Positions 17,467 through 26,393 of a DNA stretch of 64,000 nucleotides are shown here, in pieces (positions within the stretch are counted from its first letter, which is position 1; each line of letters opens with the position of its first letter). The stretch lies in assembly GCA_964291445.2 (NCBI GenBank), contig OZ219863.1, positions 186,001 through 250,000 of the forward strand. The letters run 5' to 3'. The DNA comes from JAPOXR01 sp964291445. Lineage in GTDB: Bacteria > Pseudomonadota > Alphaproteobacteria > Rhodobacterales > Rhodobacteraceae. The translations under genes were made by a program, and so were the position numbers. The notes below the pieces were generated by a model that made no database searches, was not told the DNA's origin, and saw only the letters and a list, made by a program, of their open reading frames with translations.

Positions 17467-17540
17467 AAGGTTCGCAATATAGATGTGAAGGTTCAAGTGC
17501 AGGAATTTCTGCGAAACGGCGGCTTAACCGCCACAGGAGG
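17467..17540 (+). promoter_or_regulatory. tctD-tctC intergenic control region
   Basis: Two identical AAGGTTC heptamers (17467-17473 and 17488-17494) are 21 bases apart, two helical turns, as in tandem sites of OmpR-type regulators. A small hairpin ggcggcttaaccgcc (17518-17532) precedes the tctC ribosome-binding site AGGAGG (17535-17540). TctD binding is inferred. Confidence 0.5.
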
Positions 17541-17545
17541 ATACC

Positions 17546-18631
17546 ATGTTGATCAAAACCACGGCCGCTGCGGCCACCATTGCCTTCGCATCCACGGTCG
17601 CCCTCGCCGACGGGCTCGACCTCTCTGGCAAGACCGTCGAATTCGTCATTCCCTTCTCGGAATCCGGGGGCTCGGCCAAATGGGCCAATTTCTACGCACC
17701 ACTTCTGTCCGAAGCCCTGCCGGGCAGCCCGACCATTGTCGTCAAGTTCATGCCGGGCGCAGGCTCGACCAAGGGCGCCAACTGGTTCCAGGAACAAGCC
17801 TATGAAGACTCCGAGGGCACGCTGATTTTCGGCTCCTCCGGTTCGACCCAGTTTCCCTATCTTCTCGGCGACCCCCGGGTCAAATACGAGTATGGCGACT
17901 GGAATGTGGTGCTGGCGTCGGGAACCGGCGGGGTTGCCTATCTGCCGCCGGAAGAGGCTTCCATGCTGAATGGTCTTGATGCATCCGGTCTGGCCGATCA
18001 ATATTTCATCTGGGGCAGCCAGGGGGCGACGCGTCTCGACCTGGTTCCGCTCCTGGCCTGGAAGATGCTCGGCATGAATGTCGAACCGGTATTCGGCATC
18101 AAGGGACGGGGCGATGGCCGCCTGATGTTCGAACGGGGCGAGGCCAATGTCGATTACCAGACCTCGTCGGCATATTTGGCCAATGTCGTGCCGCTGGTCG
18201 AGTCGGGAGCCGCGGTTCCATGGATGACCTGGGGCGCTCTCGATGCCGACGGCAATATCGTGCGCGATCCGACCTTCCCGGAGATCCCGAGCTTCAAGGA
18301 AGTTTGTGAGGCGACACCGGCCTGCGAAACCCGAGGCGAAGCCTGGGATGCCTGGAAGGCATTCATGATTGCCGGATTCCCGGCGCAGAAGATGATCTTC
18401 CTTCCCAATGGCGCAAGCGCCGAGGCCATCGAAACCTATTCCGCTGCCCTGGACGCGGTGATTGCCCGCGATGATTTTGCCGACATCTCGGCAAAGCGCC
18501 TCGGTGTCTATCCGCAGATGACCGGCAAACAGGCCGAAGCGACGCTGGAGCTTGGCACGAATGTGGATGCTGCGGCCAAGGAATTCGTGGTCAACTGGCT
18601 TGCCGAGGATTTTGGTGTTTCGCTGAAGTAG
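17546..18631 (+). CDS. tctC: Tripartite tricarboxylate transporter, periplasmic binding protein
   Basis: 361 residues. A signal peptide of about 21 residues ends in VALA-D. The mature part has the TctC-family features VEFVIPFSESGGSAKW, VVKFMPGAGSTKGANWF and a C-terminal half with IEVP-like EIPSFKEV. Family members bind citrate or related acids and deliver them to TctAB. It is followed by a stem-loop and then the fused permease. The two-gene sensor system and TcuAB beside it indicate a tricarboxylate substrate. Confidence 0.88.
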   Translation: MLIKTTAAAATIAFASTVALADGLDLSGKTVEFVIPFSESGGSAKWANFYAPLLSEALPGSPTIVVKFMPGAGSTKGANWFQEQAYEDSEGTLIFGSSGSTQFPYLLGDPRVKYEYGDWNVVLASGTGGVAYLPPEEASMLNGLDASGLADQYFIWGSQGATRLDLVPLLAWKMLGMNVEPVFGIKGRGDGRLMFERGEANVDYQTSSAYLANVVPLVESGAAVPWMTWGALDADGNIVRDPTFPEIPSFKEVCEATPACETRGEAWDAWKAFMIAGFPAQKMIFLPNGASAEAIETYSAALDAVIARDDFADISAKRLGVYPQMTGKQAEATLELGTNVDAAAKEFVVNWLAEDFGVSLK

Positions 18632-18639
18632 CAATCGGA

Positions 18640-18664
18640 GCCTCCCGCCGGTGACGCGGGAGGC
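18640..18664 (+). promoter_or_regulatory. Intercistronic stem-loop between tctC and tctAB
   Basis: Perfect 9-bp arms gcctcccgc / gcgggaggc around a 7-base loop, without a T-run. In such transporter operons a hairpin here can protect the abundant binding-protein mRNA and lower permease expression (inference). Confidence 0.5.
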
Positions 18665-18684
18665 GCTTTCACAAGGGGCGGATC

Positions 18685-20700
18685 ATGGACCTCCTGGTAA
18701 CGGCACTTCCAGCCCTCGCCGAGGCGTTTGCTCTCATTCTGCAACCGCAGCAGCTGGGATTTCTCGTTGTCGGGGTGTTGCTGGGATTGTCGGTCGGTGT
18801 TTTCCCGGGATTGGGCGGCATTGCCGGATTGTCCCTGGTCCTGCCCTTCATGTTCGGAATGGACCCGGTCGCGGGCCTGGCGCTGATGGTCGGGCTGGTT
18901 GCCGTGGTGCCGACATCGGACACGTTTGCCAGCGTGCTCATGGGAATCCCCGGCTCCTCGGCATCGCAGGCGACCGTTCTTGACGGGTTTCCCCTGGCGC
19001 GAAACGGCGAGGCGGCAAGGGCCCTGGCCGCAGCCTTTGCGTCGTCGCTGTTCGGCGGCCTGTTCGGTGCAACCATCCTGACATTCTTCATACTGATCGC
19101 ACGACCGCTGGTTCTTGCCTTCGCCATGCCGGAGATGCTGGCGGTGACGCTGCTGGGTCTTGCCATGGTGGCGATCCTTGCAGGGCGCCTGCCGCTCAAG
19201 GGGATTGCCGCCGCCTGCCTGGGATTGCTGATCGGAACCATCGGCGAGGCCAGCCACGGCGGTTCGCTTCGCATGGCGACATACGATATCCCCTACCTGA
19301 CCGATGGCATCAAGCTGGTCATCGTCGGACTCGGGATTTTCGCCATCCCGGAGATCATCAGCCTGTTGCGCCAGGATCAGGCCATCGCCCGGGACGCGCG
19401 GCTCGGCGCAGGATGGGCACAGGGAATTCGCGACTGGGCGGCCAATATCTGGTTGTCGATCCGGTGTTCGATCATCGGGGTCATCGTCGGCGTCATTCCG
19501 GGCCTCGGGGGATCGGTCGTCGACTGGATTGCCTATGGCCACACGGTACAATCGACCGCCGACAAGTCCAGGTTCGGCTCGGGCGAGATCAGGGGCGTGA
19601 TCGGGCCGGAGAGCTCGAACAATGCCAAGGAAGGCGGCGGCCTGGTGCCGACCCTGATCTTCGGCATTCCCGGTTCGGGGTCCATGGCGGTCTTCATTGG
19701 CGGTCTTGCCCTTCTCGGCTACACCGCTGGCCCGCAAATGATCCAGAACGACCTGAACGTGACCTACACGATCGTCTGGTCGCTGGCACTCGCCAATGTC
19801 GTCGGGGCCGGCCTGTGCATCGCCCTCTCCGGCGGCATTGCCCGCCTGACCACGATCAGGTTCGCGCTCCTGGCGCCGTTCCTGTTCATGATGATCTCCT
19901 TCGCCGCCTTCCAGTCGCGGCAGTCGCTCGGCGATCTCGTGACACTGTTTGCCATCGGCCTGCTGGGCATCTTCCTGCGCAGGTTCGACTGGTCACGGCC
20001 GGCATTCCTGATCGGTTTCGTCCTGTCCAGCCAGGCCGAAGTCTATTCGGCCAATGCCTTGCAGATTGCCACGTTCCGGTTCCGGCGCGGCCTCGAGGAC
20101 GGCCTGGATTATGTCGCCTCGCCCATCGTCATCGTCATCCTGTTGATCACGGTCGTCTCGGTCATCTTCGGCATTCGTCAATCACGGCAGATTCTCTCCG
20201 AAGGCGCCGTCGAGACCGGCTCGAAACGGGCACCGCTGGTCTTCCTCCTGCTCATTCTTGCCTACATGATCGCGACCTGGGTCAATGCCGCGCTGATCGA
20301 CAACATCTCCGACAAGATATTCCCACTGGCGGTGGCGACGGCGGGAATCATGGCCCTGTTGCTACTTCTGGCCCGCATGACCAGAACAACCGAAACCGAT
20401 GCCGTCTTTGCCGACCGCGAGGCCGGCGGCGAGGATGCCGAGGCCCCTCATGGTCTGTGGGGGACCCTTGCCTGGCTGGCGGCGCTGCTGGTCCTGACCT
20501 CGCTCCTGGGATTCATACTGGCGCTGGCAATCTTCATGGCGGCGTTTTTCCGCCAACGTGCGGGCCTGGGCTGGACGCGAACGGCGCTGTTCTCGGTGGC
20601 CGGGGTGGCATTCATGATCTTCCTTGCCTCCACGCTGAACCGCGACTTTCCGCCCGGCCTGCTGCAGGAGATCATTGACCTGCCATGGCCGCTCCGGTGA
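18685..20700 (+). CDS. Fused TctA-TctB permease of tripartite tricarboxylate transporter
   Basis: 671 residues. Residues 1 to about 500 are TctA: GVFPGLGGIAGLSLVLPF, PTSDTFASVLMGIPGSSASQAT, a second GVIPGLGGSVVDWIAYG, GESSNNAKEGGGLVPTLIFGIPGSGSMA-like segments. After a linker, residues about 520-671 have four membrane segments with the layout of the small TctB subunit (FPLAVATAGIMALLL). In most bacteria tctB is a separate gene before tctA; here no separate tctB exists, supporting a fusion. It overlaps the next gene by 16 bases. Confidence 0.85.
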   Translation: MDLLVTALPALAEAFALILQPQQLGFLVVGVLLGLSVGVFPGLGGIAGLSLVLPFMFGMDPVAGLALMVGLVAVVPTSDTFASVLMGIPGSSASQATVLDGFPLARNGEAARALAAAFASSLFGGLFGATILTFFILIARPLVLAFAMPEMLAVTLLGLAMVAILAGRLPLKGIAAACLGLLIGTIGEASHGGSLRMATYDIPYLTDGIKLVIVGLGIFAIPEIISLLRQDQAIARDARLGAGWAQGIRDWAANIWLSIRCSIIGVIVGVIPGLGGSVVDWIAYGHTVQSTADKSRFGSGEIRGVIGPESSNNAKEGGGLVPTLIFGIPGSGSMAVFIGGLALLGYTAGPQMIQNDLNVTYTIVWSLALANVVGAGLCIALSGGIARLTTIRFALLAPFLFMMISFAAFQSRQSLGDLVTLFAIGLLGIFLRRFDWSRPAFLIGFVLSSQAEVYSANALQIATFRFRRGLEDGLDYVASPIVIVILLITVVSVIFGIRQSRQILSEGAVETGSKRAPLVFLLLILAYMIATWVNAALIDNISDKIFPLAVATAGIMALLLLLARMTRTTETDAVFADREAGGEDAEAPHGLWGTLAWLAALLVLTSLLGFILALAIFMAAFFRQRAGLGWTRTALFSVAGVAFMIFLASTLNRDFPPGLLQEIIDLPWPLR

Positions 20701-21782
20701 GCCAGCATCCCGTTCCGTTCCTGTTTCTGCGCGGCGGGACCTCGCGCGGACCCTATTTCAATGCCGCCGACCTGCCCGATGATCGCGATCGTCTATCCAG
20801 GATCCTCATCGCCGTCATCGGCGCCGGCAATCCCCGCAACATCGACGGCATCGGCGGCGGCACCCCAGTGACCACCAAAGTGGCAATCCTGTCACCCTCG
20901 AGAGACCCGTCCGCAGATGTGGATTACCTGTTCGCGCAGGTCTCGGTCGAGGACTGTCTCGTCGATTATGCACCAAGCTGCGGCAATATCCTGGTCGGCG
21001 TCGCTCCGGCAGCGATCGAGATGGGTCTGGTCGCGGCCCGCAAACCGGCCACCAGGGTACGAATCCGGGCAGTAAACACCGGGGCGCTGATCGAGGCCGA
21101 TGTCAGGACGCCGGGAGGTGTCGTGCAATACGAAGGAGAGGTGGCGATCGATGGCGTGCCGGGGCGAGCCGCTCCGGTTGCGTTGAAATTTCTGGAGGTG
21201 ACGGGCTCACGCACCGGGTCGCTGTTTCCCACCGGACGACCGCAGGAGGAGATCGGAGGAATCGCGGTATCATGCGTCGATGTCGCCATGCCGATGGTGA
21301 TCGCGCGTGCCCGGGATTTCGGCCTTTCCGGTCACGAGGACCACCAGGTGCTGGATTCGATGCCGGAGCTGTTTGATCGCATGGAGGCAATCCGGCTGGA
21401 GGCCGGCAAACGCATGGGGCTTGGCAACGTGGCGCAATCGGTGGTGCCGAAATTCGGCCTCATCGCCGAGCCGGGCGGGAGAGGTCATTTTGCAGCCAGG
21501 TATTTCATGCCCTGGACCACGCATCCGACACTGGCGGTCACGGGGTCGCAATGTCTTGCTGCCTGCGCCCTGGCACCGGCGACGGTGGCGGACGGGATCA
21601 CCCGCAGGATCGACCCCTCGCCGGCAACCATCGTGATCGAGCACCCGATGGGCACCATGGATGTTCAGGTCTGCTACGCCGCCTCACCCTTCGAGTTTGA
21701 ATCGGCCGGCATCACGCGCACGGCCAGGCTCATCGCTCGCGGCGAGGTGATGGTCCCCCGGGCAATCTGGACACCAGAATGA
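20685..21782 (+). CDS. PrpF-family isomerase
   Basis: 365 residues of the diaminopimelate-epimerase-like PrpF family: FLFLRGGTSRGPYFN at the start, IDGIGGGTPVTTKVAIL containing the conserved lysine, and YAPSCGNILVGVAPAAIEMGL containing the conserved cysteine. PrpF proteins move double bonds or convert cis/trans forms of aconitate-like acids. Its overlap with the permease gene and presence near tcuAB suggest it feeds an imported trans-aconitate-like acid into central metabolism. The precise substrate is not determined by sequence. Confidence 0.85.
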   Translation: MAAPVSQHPVPFLFLRGGTSRGPYFNAADLPDDRDRLSRILIAVIGAGNPRNIDGIGGGTPVTTKVAILSPSRDPSADVDYLFAQVSVEDCLVDYAPSCGNILVGVAPAAIEMGLVAARKPATRVRIRAVNTGALIEADVRTPGGVVQYEGEVAIDGVPGRAAPVALKFLEVTGSRTGSLFPTGRPQEEIGGIAVSCVDVAMPMVIARARDFGLSGHEDHQVLDSMPELFDRMEAIRLEAGKRMGLGNVAQSVVPKFGLIAEPGGRGHFAARYFMPWTTHPTLAVTGSQCLAACALAPATVADGITRRIDPSPATIVIEHPMGTMDVQVCYAASPFEFESAGITRTARLIARGEVMVPRAIWTPE

Positions 21783-22139
21783 GCCCAATGGGGACGGCAT
21801 TTCCCGCCCGAAAAGCCCGCGACACCATGCCGAACGCCGCCAGCCTCGACGAATGACCCGTGCTACCACCCCTGGCAGCGCATGATGCAGGGAAGCTTCC
21901 AACCAGGTCAGGCTGCCGGCAGTCGGGCAGATCAGGGACCACGCCGACCAGCGCCACGGAATTGCGGTCGGCTGCTGGCAACCGGGGAGACCAGGGATCA
22001 GCCCGGCCGGCCTCTCGGGTCGCCGGTCGGTTGCCCGGCGATGGACATGCCGAGCCGGCCAAATCTCCGTTTCCAACCTTTAAGTGCCGCGGCTTAAGGT
22101 ATAGGAACCCCCGGAGTTGTCGGTTTCGAGAGGAATTGG
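21783..22139. other. Gene-free stretch before gmk
   Basis: 357 bases without a credible gene. Near its right end an imperfect inverted repeat (CCTTTAAG ... CTTAAGG, 22077-22099, with GCCGCGGC at its centre) is followed by TATAGG (22100-22105), a possible -10 for gmk, but no good -35 fits. Confidence 0.4.
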
Positions 22140-22790
22140 ATGAGCGTGGGCGGACGCAGGGGATTGCTGATCATCTTGTCGTCACCGTCAGGTGCCGGCA
22201 AGACAACCCTCGCCCGGCGACTGATCGAATGGGATTCCCGAATTTCGTTCTCGATTTCGGCGACGACGCGCCCGCCCAGACCCGGCGAACGGGACGGGCG
22301 CGAATATTTCTTCCGGTCGGATGCTGAATTTGCCGAAATGGTCGAGGCAGAGAAGTTCCTCGAATTTGCCCGGGTTTTCGGACATATGTACGGCTCTCCG
22401 AAAGCGCCGGTGGCGAGCGCCATCAACAATGCGGGTGATATCGTCTTCGACATCGACTGGCAGGGCAGCCAGCAAATTCGCAACTCCAACTACGTCGCCG
22501 ACACCGTCTCAATATTCGTGCTGCCACCGTCGATTGCCGAATTGCGGCGCCGGCTGCAGGCAAGGGGCCTTGACTGCCAGAAGACGGTTGACCAGCGCAT
22601 GAAGAAGTCCCGCGGTGAGATCGACCACTGGACTGACTACGATTATGTGTTGGTAAACAACGATATAGACGGCGTTCTTGAACAAATCAAGGCTATCGTG
22701 ATTGCTGAGCGTCTACGCAGGACCCGACAACTTGACCTGTCGGGGCTGGTCTGTTCGCTTGAACAGGAATTTGCCGAGTCCCAACGATGA
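22140..22790 (+). CDS. gmk: Guanylate kinase
   Basis: 216 residues. P-loop SSPSGAGKTT at 13-22, GMP-binding SATTRPPRPGERDGREYFF, and the EFARVFGHMYGSP segment that is standard in Gmk. It converts GMP to GDP. A GAGAGGAA ribosome-binding site lies 5 bases before the ATG. The gene overlaps the carbonic-anhydrase-like gene by 4 bases (ATGA). Confidence 0.96.
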   Translation: MSVGGRRGLLIILSSPSGAGKTTLARRLIEWDSRISFSISATTRPPRPGERDGREYFFRSDAEFAEMVEAEKFLEFARVFGHMYGSPKAPVASAINNAGDIVFDIDWQGSQQIRNSNYVADTVSIFVLPPSIAELRRRLQARGLDCQKTVDQRMKKSRGEIDHWTDYDYVLVNNDIDGVLEQIKAIVIAERLRRTRQLDLSGLVCSLEQEFAESQR

Positions 22791-23545
22791 CTCTCTATGC
22801 GCTTGGCGGAACTGGCCCGTCTCTACCCGAAACCGACTCCTTCTGGATCGCCCCCGATGCCAACCTTGTCGGCAATGTCACCATCGCCGATGACGTGTCG
22901 ATCTGGTTTGGCGCCACGCTGCGGGGCGACAACGAACCGATCACAATCGGCGCAGGCAGCAACATCCAGGATGGCTGCATCATCCATACCGATCCGGGCT
23001 TCCCCTGCACGATCGGGCAGTCCTGCACGGTCGGCCATCGGGCAATACTGCATGGCTGCGCAATTGACGACGGATGCCTGGTCGGCATGGGGGCCACGAT
23101 ACTCAATGGCGCCCGCATCGGGGCACATTCGGTGATCGGCGCATGCGCCCTGGTGACCGAAGGCAAGGTCTATCCCGACAATTCGCTGCTGGTCGGCTCA
23201 CCGGCCAGGGTGGTGCGCACCCTCGGCAGGGACGAGTTTGCCGGATTTGCCGAGGCCGCCTCCAGTTATCGCCGCAAGATCGGACGCTACCGGACCGGCC
23301 TCGAAGCACTGGATCCCGACACGGCCGTCAAGGGTGGCGAGGCCGGAGCCGGCTTGGGCGATTCGGGGGTGATGCTCGATGTCAATTTTGCCCTGGAGCC
23401 CGGCATGCGGGTTCGAAATCCAAGGCAGGAGATGTGGGGCGAGGGGCAGATCCAGTCGATCACCGGAACAACCATTACCGTCAATTTCGCGAATGCCGGC
23501 AAACTCGTGCTGAATGGCGCCGTCGTCGGTCTCGAGTGTTGCTGA
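22787..23545 (+). CDS. Gamma-class carbonic anhydrase-like protein with DUF3553-like tail
   Basis: 252 residues. Residues 1 to about 175 are a left-handed beta-helix of the YrdA/PaaY gamma-CA family, with metal-ligand histidines H67 (IIHTDPGF), H84 (TVGH) and H89 (ILHG). After a glycine-rich linker, residues about 200-252 (LEPGMRVRNPRQEMWGEGQ, then ITVNFANAGKLVLNG) resemble DUF3553, usually a separate 55-65 residue protein or the C-terminus of UvrD. The frame is continuous, so this is a fusion, unless an internal ATG (MLDVNF) gives a second product. Start overlaps gmk. Confidence 0.82.
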   Translation: MTLYALGGTGPSLPETDSFWIAPDANLVGNVTIADDVSIWFGATLRGDNEPITIGAGSNIQDGCIIHTDPGFPCTIGQSCTVGHRAILHGCAIDDGCLVGMGATILNGARIGAHSVIGACALVTEGKVYPDNSLLVGSPARVVRTLGRDEFAGFAEAASSYRRKIGRYRTGLEALDPDTAVKGGEAGAGLGDSGVMLDVNFALEPGMRVRNPRQEMWGEGQIQSITGTTITVNFANAGKLVLNGAVVGLECC

Positions 23546-23588
23546 TGAACCTCTCGCCGACCCGCCAAAACCATTCCGGATTCCATCG

Positions 23589-24368
23589 ATGACTGATGGT
23601 GCCCGGCTTGAGATGCGCATTGCCACCGAGGCGAATGACCTGCTGGCGGCACAGCGTCTGCGCTACCGGGTGTTTGTCGAGGAGTTCGGTGCGGTCGGCG
23701 ATGGAATCGACCACCGGCAAGAGATCGAGACTGACAGCTTTGATCCCTGGTTCGATCACCTGGTCCTGATTGATCGCAGCCGCGACGAATCGGCGCTGGA
23801 ACATGTTGTCGGCGTCTATCGGCTGCTTCGTGGCGATGTGGCCATGCGGGAGTGCGGGTTCTACTCCAGCAGCGAATACGACCTGACGGCGCTGGTCGAT
23901 TCAGGCAGGCCCCTGGTTGAACTCGGCCGCTCCTGCGTTCATCGCGACTACCGCGCCAGCTCGGCCATGTTCCTGCTGTGGCGCGGCCTGGCAAGCTATG
24001 TCCTCGACAACGAGATCGAAATCATGTTCGGCGTCGCCAGCTTTCACGGCACCGACATTGCGTCACTGGCCGAACCACTTGCCTATCTTGGACGCCACCA
24101 TTTGGCACCGGAGGACATGCGGGTGCGGGCGAGACCCGAGCACTTTGTTATGCTCGACCAGATGCAGGGTGCAGATGTGGACAGCCGGCGGGCGATGGAG
24201 GCCATTCCATCTCTCATCAAGGCGTATCTGCGACTCGGTGGGTTCGTCGGCGACGGTGCATTCATCGACCACGACTTCAATACGATCGATGTCTGCCTGG
24301 TCATGGATACCGAACGGATGTCGTCACGCCACCGGAACTATTACGTGCAACACTGGGGCCGGCAGTGA
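23589..24368 (+). CDS. olsB: L-ornithine N-alpha-acyltransferase
   Basis: 259 residues of the GNAT-like OlsB family: LRYRVFVEEFG near the start, DPWFDHLVLID, VVGVYRLL, and LVELGRSCVHRDYR followed by LLWRGLASYVL. OlsB attaches a 3-hydroxyacyl group from acyl-ACP to ornithine, the first step of ornithine lipid synthesis. ATG 23589 gives the family length; an upstream in-frame start at 23514 lies over the previous gene. The stop overlaps the olsA GTG, so the two form a pathway operon. Confidence 0.92.
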   Translation: MTDGARLEMRIATEANDLLAAQRLRYRVFVEEFGAVGDGIDHRQEIETDSFDPWFDHLVLIDRSRDESALEHVVGVYRLLRGDVAMRECGFYSSSEYDLTALVDSGRPLVELGRSCVHRDYRASSAMFLLWRGLASYVLDNEIEIMFGVASFHGTDIASLAEPLAYLGRHHLAPEDMRVRARPEHFVMLDQMQGADVDSRRAMEAIPSLIKAYLRLGGFVGDGAFIDHDFNTIDVCLVMDTERMSSRHRNYYVQHWGRQ

Positions 24369-25177
24369 GCGACTGGGACCCGGACAGGCTTCCCGAACCC
24401 CTGTCTTTCGGCCCGGCCCAATATGCCAGGTTTGTCGTCACCTGGATGTTTGTGGCCGCGGTCATCTACGGATTGCTGGTCGTGTTCTGGCTGGTTCGGC
24501 TGTTTGAATGGCCGTTTGGCCGGCCGGTCACCCCGGACATCACCAGGCTTGCCAGCCGGCTCAGCCTGCGACTCATGGGGGTCAGGCTCAGCGTCAGGGG
24601 GGAGCCCATGCGGGAGGCAGGCGCAACCGTCGCCAACCATGTCTCCTGGCTCGACATCCTGGTCATGAATTCCCGCCAGCGTGTCTTTTTCGTGGCAAAG
24701 AAGGAGGTCAGCAAATGGTTCGGGATCGGAATCCTGGCCAGGACAACCGGCGCCGTCTTCATCGCCCGCGACCGCCGCCAGGCAAGGCAGCAAAGGCATC
24801 GCTTTACCGAGCGCTTCCTTCGCGGCGATACCCTGCTGTTCTTTCCGGAGGGGACCAGCACTGACGGGTTGCGGGTTCTGCCTTTCAAGCCAACCCTGTT
24901 TGCCGCCATGTTCGATGACCGGCTGAAAGACCGCCTCTACGTGCAGCCGGCAACGGTGAATTACCGCGCCCCGCCCGGCCAGGACCGGCGCTTCTACGGC
25001 TTCTGGGGCGAGATGCCGCTGGCCGGCCACATGCTCAAGGTGCTGGCAACCGCAGAGCCCGGTTCGGTCGAATTGATCTACCACGAACCGGTGGCCGTAT
25101 CCCGCTTTGATGACCGCAAGGACCTGGCCAGGCACTGCGAACACGCGGTGCGGTCGGGCCATAATAGCCAGCCGTAG
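24365..25177 (+). CDS. olsA: Lyso-ornithine lipid O-acyltransferase
   Basis: 270 residues of the PlsC acyltransferase family. GTG start overlapping olsB as GTGA. One membrane segment at about 26-46, catalytic motif N-H-VSWL-D at 91-97 (NHx4D), and the substrate motif FFPEGTSTDG. It adds the second acyl chain to lyso-ornithine lipid at the membrane. The neighbour olsB fixes the assignment over a generic 1-acylglycerol-phosphate acyltransferase. Confidence 0.92.
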   Translation: MSDWDPDRLPEPLSFGPAQYARFVVTWMFVAAVIYGLLVVFWLVRLFEWPFGRPVTPDITRLASRLSLRLMGVRLSVRGEPMREAGATVANHVSWLDILVMNSRQRVFFVAKKEVSKWFGIGILARTTGAVFIARDRRQARQQRHRFTERFLRGDTLLFFPEGTSTDGLRVLPFKPTLFAAMFDDRLKDRLYVQPATVNYRAPPGQDRRFYGFWGEMPLAGHMLKVLATAEPGSVELIYHEPVAVSRFDDRKDLARHCEHAVRSGHNSQP

Positions 25178-25483
25178 CGCTGCCATGCAGCAACCGGCGA
25201 TCCAGACAACCGGAAATTCGTCCGCTTCCGGGCTGCAGTGAGGCACGCCTTGCCCGGTTGCCGAATGCAGGACCGGCATCATCTTCGACATCGATACCCG
25301 AGACGGGACGTGGCCCTGCAAGTGGTCGGATTCCACCTGCAACTTCCCGGCGCCGGTCAGGAGGCCGTGCGACCAGGCGAGCGAAAGAGTCAGACTCGAC
25401 TTCGAAAATCGAGCGGCCAATCTCGGGCAAGATCCTGGAATCTCAATGCGGCGCGACCGACGCGAGGTTGGACCGGAAAGCAC
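25178..25483. other. Gene-free stretch between convergent olsA and accessory patch
   Basis: 306 bases; no coding frame or RNA recognised. No T-rich terminator seen. It is the left border of the second accessory patch. Confidence 0.45.
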
Positions 25484-26266
25484 TCACGCGGCAAGGCTTT
25501 CGATTTTTCGGCGCAGATCTTTTTCTGCTTCGAGCGAGGCAACCGCAGTTCCGGCAACATTGGTCAGGCGGGCCAGATCCAGTCGCGGAATTTCCTTCTG
25601 ATCAGCGTAGACTATGACCGACTCGAAAGACACGTTGTGAATCAGAAAATGTGACAGCATGATTGTCGTCAGGCGCGCCTTGTCGCGCCCCGGAATTCCG
25701 TACAGAAATACCGGCCTGCCAGCCTTCCCCTCGATACGGTAGTCGACCGGATAGTGGTTGGCATCCGGAACCTCCGGAAGAAGGTAGTCGGCCTTGACCA
25801 CATCCTCGTCCAGGATGGTGAATACGAGCCCGCGCAGGTCCTCGTAAAACGTCGAGGAGGCCCTTTCTCGGCCCAGGAACGTCAAGTCATGAATCTTCGT
25901 CAACGCTTGCCCGAGCCTGAACAGCGCCCCTGTCAACTGGTCCGGCGTCGCCTCGACGGAAAAGATGCCATTCTCCTCCTCGATTCCGGCTTCACGCACG
26001 ATCTGCTCGCGCAGTGACGCTCGGGTGCCCCCGTAAAACAGATCGACGTCATGCTCGTAGCTCACATGCATCAAGGTATGACCGAGGTCGCTGAGCTTCA
26101 CCCGGCCAGCCGCCGCTTCCGACAAGTAGATCGGGAAGTGATCGCCATCCGGAAACGTGAAGGGAGACTCGACCATCAACACACCGTCCTCGCACCGATG
26201 CATCCTGACCTCTGCACAAAGTCGCTCGCAAAGCAGTTTCTCCAGTTGCACCTGATCAAGCGCCAT
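25484..26266 (-). CDS. DUF1828/DUF1829-type protein
   Basis: 260 residues from ATG 26266 (MALDQVQLEKLLCERL); an upstream start at 26305 is possible. The N-terminal half (FPDGDHFPIYLSE, VKLSDLGHTLMHVSYE, REQIVREAGIEEENGIFS) resembles DUF1828, and the C-terminal half (YPVDYRIEGKAGRPVFLYGI) resembles DUF1829. Function is unknown; such proteins often sit in phage or defence regions. It lies downstream of the AbiE pair on the same strand, separated by 127 bases. Confidence 0.72.
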   Translation of the reverse strand: MALDQVQLEKLLCERLCAEVRMHRCEDGVLMVESPFTFPDGDHFPIYLSEAAAGRVKLSDLGHTLMHVSYEHDVDLFYGGTRASLREQIVREAGIEEENGIFSVEATPDQLTGALFRLGQALTKIHDLTFLGRERASSTFYEDLRGLVFTILDEDVVKADYLLPEVPDANHYPVDYRIEGKAGRPVFLYGIPGRDKARLTTIMLSHFLIHNVSFESVIVYADQKEIPRLDLARLTNVAGTAVASLEAEKDLRRKIESLAA

Positions 26267-26393
26267 TGAACAATTCACATAGGAAACTCCTGAACGGGCG
26301 CGCAAAAGACCCGCGCCGTCAAGTGAAGTGGTCTGCCTAATTCAACGCTCTAGGAAATTGGCGATCTGCCAGGGCGAAATCACACCCGTCTGC

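Noticed and set aside
17357..18634. 425-residue minus-strand frame opposite tctC
   Set aside because: Antisense of the binding-protein gene, which has a signal peptide and family motifs.
22077..22099. CtrA-type site before gmk
   Set aside because: The TTAA boxes are 10 bases apart instead of 7, so the site does not fit.
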